Assembly: GCA_030018855.1 (NCBI GenBank)
Contig: JASEHG010000080.1
Coordinates: 1 to 8,482, forward strand
Length of the DNA stretch: 8,482 nucleotides
Reading direction: 5' to 3'
DNA from: Candidatus Brocadiaceae bacterium
Lineage (GTDB): Bacteria > Planctomycetota > Brocadiia > Brocadiales > Bathyanammoxibiaceae
Position 1 is the first letter of the stretch; each line of letters starts with the position of its first letter. Under the pieces are notes generated by a model. The model saw nothing but the letters and a program-made list of their open reading frames with translations. It searched no databases and had not been told where the DNA came from. The translations under genes were made by a program, and so were the position numbers. Shown here piece after piece: positions 1 through 5,137 of this stretch.

Positions 1-32
1 GTGCCTGGGCATGGATTGCTGTCCTCCTGTGT

Positions 33-79
33 AGGGATAGACCTTTAGGTCTGTCCCTATCCCCTCTAGAAAGAGGGGA
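33..79. repeat. Two adjacent hairpins
   Basis: First: AGGGATAGACCT (33-44) pairs with AGGTCTGTCCCT (47-58), 12 bp including one G-T, loop of 2. Second: TCCCCTCT (60-67) pairs with AGAGGGGA (72-79), 8 bp, loop AGAA. The second resembles the pyrimidine-rich hairpins at the right end of the window. Confidence 0.75.
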
Positions 80-101
80 TAAAGGGGTGTGTACTTCAGG
101 A

Positions 102-116
102 TCCGCCTCAGGCGGA
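102..116. repeat. TCCGCCTCAGGCGGA palindrome
   Basis: Intact 15-bp copy of the interspersed palindrome; other intact copies lie at 360-374, 550-564, 1829-1843 and 4652-4666, with variants at 2708-2722, 6232-6246 and 8303-8317. Confidence 0.85.
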
Positions 117-145
117 CTAAAGCCCTGCCTCTACATCTTTTGCTT

Positions 146-238
146 TGGAGTCCATTGACTGTGTCAATGGGCTTTTAACACACCCCCGACCCCTCTTAAT
201 AGCGGGGTTGGGGATTGCCTCAGGCAGACTGGACTCCA
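146..238. repeat. Small inverted-repeat element
   Basis: Perfect 9-bp terminal inverted repeats, TGGAGTCCA (146-154) and TGGACTCCA (230-238). Inside are an 8-bp hairpin (CCATTGAC 152-159 with GTCAATGG 163-170), a pyrimidine-rich ACACACCCCCGACCCCTC block with its GGGGTTGGGG partner, and a degenerate GCCTCAGGC palindrome (about 215-226). Confidence 0.5.
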
Positions 239-276
239 TAAAAATAGTGTGTAGGGTGCGTGGCAACGCACCATCG

Positions 277-412
277 TTGTCCATCATTCTAAGCGAAACG
301 AAGAATCTGGTCTTTCAAGGGATTCTTCGGTCGCTTCGCTCCCTCGGACTCCGTCCTGATCCGCCTGAGGCGGAGAAGGAATGACAAGTGAGTGGAGTTT
401 TTCAGAAGTCCC
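277..412. repeat. Degraded copy of the inverted-repeat element seen at 4572-4711
   Basis: CATTCTAAGCGAAACGAAGAATCT-like left half (284-308 region), inverted partner GATTCTTCGG with TCGCTTCGCTCCCTC (321-345), the palindrome TCCGCCTGAGGCGGA (360-374), GAATGACA (379-386) and a right end GTTTTTCAGAAGTCC (397-411) matching the terminal repeat. The left terminal repeat is not recognisable. Confidence 0.65.
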
Positions 413-492
413 ATTATGTGTAACTACCGTAAAGAACTAAGTCCCACCTTCAATCAATATATGCACGGCAATAATTAGGCATTTAAAAAAAC

Positions 493-510
493 GGTGCGTT
501 AAAACGCACC
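493..510. repeat. GGTGCGTT-AA-AACGCACC hairpin
   Basis: Perfect 8-bp arms with a 2-nt loop; a shorter version, GGTGCG/CGCACC with a 6-nt loop, sits at 255-272. Both are followed or preceded by a CTAC/GTAG flank. Confidence 0.7.
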
Positions 511-522
511 CTACTTTTGGCT

Positions 523-592
523 AAATAAAAAACAAATACGTAGTGGCAGTCCGCCTGAGGCGGATCTGCCTATGGCACGACTCGGCCACTAC
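523..592 (-). terminator. Rho-independent terminator after waaF
   Basis: On the minus strand, 8 nt past the waaF stop: GTAGTGGC (585-592) can pair with GCCACTAC (540-547), enclosing a second hairpin built on TCCGCCTCAGGCGGA (550-564) extended by GGCAG/CTGCC (545-549 with 566-570). A T-rich run follows at once (TTTGTTTTTTATTT, 536-523). The hairpin core is a copy of the interspersed palindrome. Confidence 0.65.
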
Positions 593-600
593 ATCGGTTC

Positions 601-1671
601 TTATCTTGCGATAGCCACCTTCGCCATCAACTCCTTACACGCCTCTACCACCTTCTCCGGTTTTATCCACTCCATACAGCGGTGGTCTTTTGGACACTCC
701 TTGAGGTGGCAGGGGGCGCAGTCCACCCTCTCTCTTATGACCCTGCCAATCTCCTGGCTGGTCTGGGTATAGCGGGGGTCTGTGGGACCCATGAGGACTA
801 CTACTGGTTTCCTAAAGGCGACGGCGATGTGCCTTGGACCTGAGTCTACGGTGATGAGCATGGAGGCCTTCTTTATCAGGGCCTTGAGGAGGTCAAGGGT
901 AATATGCTCGGGGGTAAGGTTTAAAATCTCTCCCCCGGCGGCCTTTTCTATCTGTGTAGCTATACCCCTTTCCTCCGGGGCGGTGGCCAGGAGTACGTGG
1001 CAGTCAAGTTCCTTGTGCAGAAGTTCTGCGGTCCTGGCGAAACCCTCCACGGTCCAGCCCTTGGAGGAGCCGAAGGAGGCCCCGGGGTTTATCAGGAATA
1101 TTGGTTTGTTCCTGGAGACCCTGTATCTGGAGAAGAGTTTATCAACCTTCTCCAGGTTCTCCCTGGAGGTGAAGAGTTCCAACTCCCTGGAGCGTATTTC
1201 ACAGCCCGCACTGGCGCAGAGCCTCAGATAATAATCGGTCATGTAGGTGGGCTGAAATTTCCCCTTCTCCTTAAACCTCTCTACCCCACTGGTAAGGAGC
1301 CAGGAACGGGCGTCTCTGTTGTAGCCCACCCTGTGTTTTATCCCGGCAAGCCAGGCTACCAGGGCGGAGCTGAGGGAGTTAGGCAGGATGATGCCGAGGT
1401 CAAATTGTTCCTTCCTGAGCTTCCTGATAAGGGCCAGGTATTTTCCGGGTTGTTTGTGTTTCTCCTTCTGGTCAAATTCAATCCACTCGTCAAACCAGGG
1501 TGCCCCCTCCAGCACCCCTTTTACGAAGGGCCTGAGGAGAAGAGATATCTTAGCCTCTGGGAAGTTTTCCCTGACGCACCTGAAGGCAGGGGTGGCCATG
1601 ACTGCGTCACCCACCCAGCTAGGGGCGGTTATGAGTATGGAATTTATCTTGGTGCCGTGCGGTACTACCAT
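601..1671 (-). CDS. waaF: LPS heptosyltransferase, glycosyltransferase family 9 (WaaF-like)
   Basis: Transfers L-glycero-D-manno-heptose from ADP-heptose to the LPS inner core at the cytoplasmic face of the inner membrane. Seen: an N-terminal Rossmann-type half beginning ILITAPSWVGDAVMATPAF (the GD..M/L.TP motif of GT9), and a C-terminal ADP-heptose-binding half with DSGPRH at about 276-281 and GPTDPR at about 295-300. A cysteine group follows (C318, C321, C326, C332 in CAPCHLKECPKDHRCM), typical of heptosyltransferase II. At 356 aa the length is normal for the family. Start: GGGAGGG lies 6 nt before the ATG at 1671; an ATG one codon earlier (1674) and a TTG at 1686 are poorer, since the TTG lies before the ribosome site. 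Last gene of the block, 184 nt after the radical SAM gene and followed by a terminator. WaaC or another GT9 heptosyltransferase cannot be excluded; WaaF is favoured by the C-terminal cysteine motif. Confidence 0.9.
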   Translation of the reverse strand: MVVPHGTKINSILITAPSWVGDAVMATPAFRCVRENFPEAKISLLLRPFVKGVLEGAPWFDEWIEFDQKEKHKQPGKYLALIRKLRKEQFDLGIILPNSLSSALVAWLAGIKHRVGYNRDARSWLLTSGVERFKEKGKFQPTYMTDYYLRLCASAGCEIRSRELELFTSRENLEKVDKLFSRYRVSRNKPIFLINPGASFGSSKGWTVEGFARTAELLHKELDCHVLLATAPEERGIATQIEKAAGGEILNLTPEHITLDLLKALIKKASMLITVDSGPRHIAVAFRKPVVVLMGPTDPRYTQTSQEIGRVIRERVDCAPCHLKECPKDHRCMEWIKPEKVVEACKELMAKVAIAR

Positions 1672-1874
1672 CATTATCCCTCCCAATCCGACTCAGTGGA
1701 GTAGCCGCAACCTTTAGGTTGCGTCATTTCTCGCAGGCTAAAGCCTGCGGCTACCTCGTTACCCCTCACAATCTGACTCAGTATAGTAGCCGCAACCTTT
1801 AGATTGCGTATTCTACTTACGCAGGCTATCCGCCTCAGGCGGAGCGGCTACATAATTATCCCTCCCAATCTGAC
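1671..1874. repeat. Junction-duplicating repeat array between radical SAM gene and waaF
   Basis: Three copies of a 22-bp sequence (core TATCCCTCCCAATC) lie at 1671-1692, 1756-1777 and 1853-1874. The outer two match at 20/22 positions; the middle one matches each at 18/22. The first two continue into near-identical hairpin arms (1693-1723 and 1778-1808, three mismatches) containing CGCAACCTTTAGGTTGCG. The first unit ends with a second hairpin, CGCAGGCTAAAGCCTGCG (1732-1749), and is closed by GTAGCCGC (1701-1708) pairing with GCGGCTAC (1747-1754). In the second unit the second hairpin is interrupted by TCCGCCTCAGGCGGA (1829-1843). No gene lies in the 1672-1855 gap. The third copy contains the end of the radical SAM coding sequence. 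Confidence 0.85.
1678..1684 (-). promoter_or_regulatory. Ribosome binding site of waaF (decides the start)
   Basis: GGGAGGG on the minus strand, 6 nt from ATG 1671 and 3 nt from ATG 1674. It lies inside the 22-bp sequence that is repeated at the end of the radical SAM gene, so this site is itself a piece of duplicated junction sequence. Confidence 0.7.
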
Positions 1875-3373
1875 CTTACGGCGGTAAAAGAATTGTAACG
1901 AAAGGCGTAGTGTTCACAATGGGCCTTTTTCAAGAGGACGGAGAGTTCCTTGTCCATGCTGGGCACTCTCTCCCCGAAGTACTGCCAGGCCTCTGACGGC
2001 ATATCTTCTACGGTCTTTGTCAGGGCAGTGTAGAAGCTGGCTACTGAGTTGGAGGAATACCTGTTGACGAACCAGGGGAAGGTGCGCTGTAGCTTGGAGA
2101 TAAGGAGGTTATGCTTGGGGCCGAAATTCAGGCAGGAGGCCTCAGTGAAGTTCTCCAGGGCCTGCATCTTATCAAAATCAATATAGCCTCCTTTCAGGCT
2201 CATCTCGTAGGCCTCGGTCTTAGGGAAGGGGTAGAAGATGGACCAGCGGAAGCGCCCCGGTCTGATCCTGGCCAGGAGCTCCACCGTCTCCATTACCTCC
2301 TTCTCCCCCTCATAGGGCAGCCCAATCATAATGAATGCAGAGGTGTGGAGACCATACCTGTGGGCGAGGAGGAAGGCCTTCTCAATCTCCTCATTGGTCA
2401 TGGGGCGGTGGAGGATGTCTCGCCTTATCCGCTCACTCCCGCTCTCCAGACCAAACTTTACTATGGCACAGCCGGCCTCTTTGAGCATCCTGACCCGCTC
2501 CTCATCAAAGGCCCTCACGTGGGCATTTACTACGAATGGGAGTTGCGTTACGCCTCGGTACTGCTTACAGAACTCCCTCAGATATGCCTTGTCCAGGGTA
2601 AAGACGTCGTCATCAAAGATGAACATCTTTATCCTCTGATAGTTGCCCTGGAGGTACTCTATCTCCCCGAAGACCTCCTCCAGTGGGTGCTGGCGTACGT
2701 AGCCCACTCCGCCTGAGGCAGGCGTGGAACTAGCCGTCTCTAGTCTGTAGCGGTCTACTATCCTGTGGTTGAAGCAATAGGTACAGCGGAAGGGGCATCC
2801 CCTGGAGGTCATGAGCCTGGCCCAGCCGTCCTCCGTGTCAATGAGTTTCTGCATGTTAAAGAGTGGATAATCCTTCCGGGGCAGTCTGGCAAGGTCTACA
2901 AAGGGGCGGACTTTGTTGGGGGTTATCCTGCCTGCCTTTTTAGCCCAAACATTGGCAATCGTGGTGGTATCCTGTCCCTTTTCTAATCTGTCTGCCAGTT
3001 CCAGTACCGCCTCCTCTCCCTCTCCCACACAGGCATAATCAAAACAATCCTCCTTGAGCACCTCTTCCGGGACGAGGGTGGCATGGACGCCTCCCAGGAC
3101 TATGGGGGTCTTAGAGAAACTCTTGATAAGCCTGGCTATCTTCAGGGCAGAGCGATACTGTGGGGTAACTGCCGATATGCCTACCAGTCCTGGGTTAAAA
3201 TCCTCAATGAAGGCCCTGATTTCTTCTTCCGTGGGGAGACTATCCAGCTTCTCGTTGAGGTTGAGGAGTCTTGTGGTGTGCCCGTGAGCCCTGAGCATGC
3301 CGGAGACGAAGGCCAGGCCGAAGTTAAAGCCCACCTGGGAGTTGATGTTGGGATAGAAAAAGAATACCCTCAT
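1856..3373 (-). CDS. B12-binding domain-containing radical SAM protein
   Basis: A 505-aa [4Fe-4S]/S-adenosylmethionine radical enzyme of unknown substrate. Seen: an N-terminal Rossmann-like cobalamin-binding-type domain (about 1-130; MRVFFFYPN, GISAVTPQY, VLGGVHAT, VGEGEEA), which lacks the classical DxHxxG cobalamin ligand motif. A radical SAM barrel follows from about 185, with C193-x3-C197-x2-C200 in SRGCPFRCTYC, then GLESGSERIRR and IMIGLPYEG. The C-terminal region (about 400-505) is not recognised. Start: ATG 3373 overlaps the gmhB stop as ATGA, which suggests translational coupling; an in-frame ATG 57 nt upstream lies deep inside gmhB and is less likely. Residues 214-223 (ASSTPASGGV) correspond to a degenerate copy of the genome's palindromic repeat. 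Placement between gmhB and waaF suggests an envelope-sugar or lipid role, but that is inference only. Confidence 0.88.
   Translation of the reverse strand: MRVFFFYPNINSQVGFNFGLAFVSGMLRAHGHTTRLLNLNEKLDSLPTEEEIRAFIEDFNPGLVGISAVTPQYRSALKIARLIKSFSKTPIVLGGVHATLVPEEVLKEDCFDYACVGEGEEAVLELADRLEKGQDTTTIANVWAKKAGRITPNKVRPFVDLARLPRKDYPLFNMQKLIDTEDGWARLMTSRGCPFRCTYCFNHRIVDRYRLETASSTPASGGVGYVRQHPLEEVFGEIEYLQGNYQRIKMFIFDDDVFTLDKAYLREFCKQYRGVTQLPFVVNAHVRAFDEERVRMLKEAGCAIVKFGLESGSERIRRDILHRPMTNEEIEKAFLLAHRYGLHTSAFIMIGLPYEGEKEVMETVELLARIRPGRFRWSIFYPFPKTEAYEMSLKGGYIDFDKMQALENFTEASCLNFGPKHNLLISKLQRTFPWFVNRYSSNSVASFYTALTKTVEDMPSEAWQYFGERVPSMDKELSVLLKKAHCEHYAFRYNSFTAVRSDWEG
2708..2722. repeat. Degenerate TCCGCCTGAGGCGGA palindrome inside a coding sequence
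   Basis: TCCGCCTGAGGCAGG is a one-base-shifted or mutated form of the 15-bp palindrome found intact at five other places in the window. Read on the minus strand it encodes PASGG within the radical SAM protein (about residues 218-222), in frame and without a stop. Confidence 0.65.
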
Positions 3374-3942
3374 AAGACAGGTCTTACACCCTGCCCAGCT
3401 CTTGAGCAGAGTATCTGGGCGGCCCTCCATATATCCCTGACGACAAGGTCTGCCTCCACTGGCATATCTATCTCCTCCTCATGGTTCTTCACCAGCACTG
3501 TCTTACACCCGACGGCATTACCAGCTAAGATGTCTCCAGGTGTATCCCCAATCATAATGGAACTCTTCAAGTTTATACCATGCTCCCTTGCGGCCCTGAG
3601 GAGCATCCCGGTCTTAGGTTTCCTGCACTGGCATTCCATACTGTATTCTGCCACTGTGCCTTCAGGGAGATGGGGACAGTAGTAGATGGCGTCTATGCTG
3701 GCCCCTTCCTGGGAGAGCAAGTCCAGGAGCCTATCGTGTATCTCCCTAAGTCTGTCTTCAGTGAAGCATCCCCTGGCCACGCCTGATTGATTGGTGGCGA
3801 TAATGACACGGAATCCCATTTCTCTAAAGAGCTTTATAGCCCTGGCAGAATTGGGTAGTAATACCAGTTCCTCAGGGGAGGAGAGGTAGGGGATGCCGTG
3901 GATTATCGTGCCGTCTCTGTCTAGAAAGATTGCCCTTGTCAT
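3370..3942 (-). CDS. gmhB: D-glycero-D-manno-heptose 1,7-bisphosphate 7-phosphatase
   Basis: Removes the 7-phosphate from heptose 1,7-bisphosphate in the ADP-heptose pathway; cytoplasmic HAD-superfamily subfamily IIIA enzyme. Seen: motif I FLDRDGT with nucleophile D8 and acid/base D10; motif II TNQSGVARG (50-58); zinc-site residues C89 and H91 (CPHLPEG), C104 and C106 (CQCRKP); motif III K108; motif IV GDTPGD with D133 and D137. The 190-aa length is normal. The ATG at 3942 is preceded by AAAGG overlapping the gmhA stop, with an 11-nt gap to gmhA. The stop overlaps the radical SAM start (ATGA). The alpha- or beta-anomer preference cannot be read from the sequence; the LPS-gene context suggests the beta (ADP-L-glycero-D-manno-heptose) branch. 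A histidinol-phosphate phosphatase of the same subfamily is a less likely alternative, given gmhA next door. Confidence 0.93.
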   Translation of the reverse strand: MTRAIFLDRDGTIIHGIPYLSSPEELVLLPNSARAIKLFREMGFRVIIATNQSGVARGCFTEDRLREIHDRLLDLLSQEGASIDAIYYCPHLPEGTVAEYSMECQCRKPKTGMLLRAAREHGINLKSSIMIGDTPGDILAGNAVGCKTVLVKNHEEEIDMPVEADLVVRDIWRAAQILCSRAGQGVRPVL

Positions 3943-3953
3943 TGAAGTACCTT

Positions 3954-4520
3954 TTAACCAAAGAGTTCTTTCTCAATAAGGTAGCACAAAACGTGACTTA
4001 CTGCTAGGTGGCACTCCTGTATCCTTGGCGTACTATCTGAGGGGACCCGTAAGCAGATGTCTACCAGGTCCTTCATCTTGCCACCCGATTGCCCAGTGAG
4101 GCCGATGGTAGTGGCGCCTTTCTTTCTGGCCAACTGTAGGGCCTTTAGTACGGACGGGGAATTCCCACTGGTAGAGAGGCCAATTACCGCATCCCCCGCC
4201 TTCACAAAGGCGTCTACCTGCCTTTCAAAGCAGGAGTCAAACCCATAATCATTGGCCAGGGCTGTGAGTATTGAGGTATTGGAGGTCAATGCCAGGGCAG
4301 GCAGGGCGGACCTATCCTTTTTGAACCTCCCTATCAACTCCCCTGCAAAATGTTGGGCCTCGGCGGCACTCCCTCCGTTACCCATTAGATAGATGGTATG
4401 GCCTTTTCTGAGGCACTGTATGAGCGCCTGGGCTGTCTTTTTGATGGTCTCCGTACTTTCAAGGAGCATGGCCTGAGCCACCTCTATGCCCTCACGGAGT
4501 TCCCTTTCTATTTCCTCCAT
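3954..4520 (-). CDS. gmhA: D-sedoheptulose 7-phosphate isomerase
   Basis: Converts sedoheptulose 7-phosphate to D-glycero-D-manno-heptose 7-phosphate, the first step of ADP-heptose synthesis; cytoplasmic, normally a tetramer. Seen: a single SIS domain with MGNGGSAAEAQHFAGEL (46-62), STSGNSPS (phosphate-binding loop) and RIQECHLAVSH near the C-terminus. By alignment with the E. coli enzyme, the metal and catalytic residues are H57, E61, Q168 and H176, all present. At 188 aa from ATG 4520 the length is typical. A purine-rich stretch (GAGAGGGAGGG, 4521-4531) directly precedes this ATG. An in-frame ATG 78 nt upstream would add a basic, low-complexity leader (RPRGGPLRREGG) and is rejected. A 137-nt gap carrying most of a repeat element separates it from the ykgJ-like gene; gmhB follows after 11 nt. 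Confidence 0.95.
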   Translation of the reverse strand: MEEIERELREGIEVAQAMLLESTETIKKTAQALIQCLRKGHTIYLMGNGGSAAEAQHFAGELIGRFKKDRSALPALALTSNTSILTALANDYGFDSCFERQVDAFVKAGDAVIGLSTSGNSPSVLKALQLARKKGATTIGLTGQSGGKMKDLVDICLRVPSDSTPRIQECHLAVSHVLCYLIEKELFG

Positions 4521-4571
4521 CCCTCCCTCTCGCCTTAACGGCCCGCCTCTTGGTCTTGCACTACTATCCTG

Positions 4572-4711
4572 TTGAGACCTCTGCAAAAGTCTACACAACT
4601 ATTTGTCATTCTGAGCGAAGCGAAGAATCTCGTTACTTAGCTGAGATTCTTTCCGCCTCAGGCGGACTTTGCTCCCTCAGAATGACATGTGGAGTAGGGT
4701 TTTTCAGAGGG
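4572..4711. repeat. MITE-like inverted-repeat element
   Basis: About 140 bp. Imperfect terminal inverted repeats: left GAGACCTCTGCAAAAGT (4572-4588) and right GGGTTTTTCAGAGG (4697-4710), matching at 14/18 over the overlapping arms. Inside are TGTCATTCTGAG (4602-4613) paired with CTCAGAATGACA (4676-4687), then AAGAATCT (4623-4630) paired with AGATTCTT (4644-4651). The palindrome TCCGCCTCAGGCGGA sits off-centre at 4652-4666. No transposase is encoded, so the element is non-autonomous or folds as a large hairpin. Related ends occur at 394-412 and 8359-8375. It overlaps the last 18 codons and stop of the ykgJ-like gene. Confidence 0.8.
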
Positions 4712-5137
4712 ATTAGCCCGCTCTTCAATATCCCCCTCCCTCAGGAGTTCCACCAGGGGGGCATAACGCCACTCTAAGGGGTATTTCCTGGCCAGTTGCT
4801 TAATCCTGCGGTAGTATGTCTCATATAAGTCCTGTGAGGTACTCAGCCAATCCTTCTGACAGAAGAACACCCTGCACCCCAGGGTCCTGTGTTCCCTCGC
4901 CGTACACAGGTTATCCACAAGGTAAGGACAGACCTCTTTCTTGATAGGTACTTTGGGTGGGCCTGCCTTTCTACGGAGGTAATCTGCCTCCAGACTGCTG
5001 GCGAAAAGGACGTGGCCAAAGTCCTCAAAGTGACAGCACAGCCCGCGGGCCTTGCATTCAGGGGCAAGTTTAGAGAGGTCTTCCTCCAGTTCCCTGTATA
5101 TCTCTTTAAGTTCCGTTTGCCAGCCCATGGGTATCAC
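4658..5137 (-). CDS. YkgJ-like cysteine-cluster protein (putative metal-binding)
   Basis: A 159-aa soluble protein resembling the YkgJ/CxxCxxCC family, thought to bind zinc or an iron-sulfur cluster; no reaction is known. Seen: an acidic/basic helix (1-25), then C28, C34-C35 (ECKARGLCCHF), C70 (VCPYL), C78, C88 and C93 (GCRVFFC), all within the first 95 residues, followed by an aromatic-rich helical part (DLYETYYRRIKQLARKY). The likely start is GTG 5137, overlapping the lpxK stop as GTGA; ATG 5128 is an alternative and neither has a strong ribosome site. Residues 142-159 (NPSEKPYSTCHSEGAKSA) are encoded entirely by the inverted-repeat element, including the TGA at the centre of its palindrome; the native C-terminus has therefore probably been replaced or extended. 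The tight overlap with lpxK suggests a linked envelope role, but this is inference. Confidence 0.8.
   Translation of the reverse strand: MIPMGWQTELKEIYRELEEDLSKLAPECKARGLCCHFEDFGHVLFASSLEADYLRRKAGPPKVPIKKEVCPYLVDNLCTAREHRTLGCRVFFCQKDWLSTSQDLYETYYRRIKQLARKYPLEWRYAPLVELLREGDIEERANPSEKPYSTCHSEGAKSA

Larger units (their letters stand above)
1..522. other. Gene-free region of stacked palindromic repeats
   Basis: I see no gene here; the open frames only translate repeats. Contents in order: hairpins at 33-58 and 60-79; palindrome TCCGCCTCAGGCGGA at 102-116; an inverted-repeat element at 146-238; hairpin GGTGCG/CGCACC at 255-272; a degraded copy of the CATTCTGAGCGAAG-type element at about 277-412 with the palindrome at 360-374; a plain AT-rich stretch at 413-490; and hairpin GGTGCGTT-AA-AACGCACC at 493-510. 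It lies downstream of the operon's terminator. Confidence 0.8.

Noticed and set aside
152..177. Hairpin followed by GGGCTTTTAA as a plus-strand terminator
   Set aside because: The T-run is only four bases and no plus-strand gene precedes it in the window.
145..384. Open frame of 79 codons on the plus strand
   Set aside because: It runs through the palindromes and the CATTCTGAGCGAAG-type repeat; the translation (PPEAEKE, RSLRSLG) is repeat-derived, with no ribosome site or domain.
997..1704. 235-codon plus-strand frame opposite waaF
   Set aside because: It is antisense to a gene with clear GT9 motifs, is rich in Gly/Pro/Glu as expected from the complementary strand, and resembles no family.
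1671..1874. Possible CRISPR array, because of three spaced repeats
   Set aside because: Only three unequal units exist, the 'spacers' are themselves palindromic repeats that resemble each other, and no cas gene is present.
2111..2716. 201-codon plus-strand frame opposite the radical SAM gene
   Set aside because: It is antisense to conserved radical SAM motifs and has no supporting signals.
4521..4598. Longer gmhA start adding 26 residues
   Set aside because: GmhA homologues start near MEEIERELREG, the strong purine-rich ribosome site sits at 4521-4531, and the extension is low complexity next to the repeat element.
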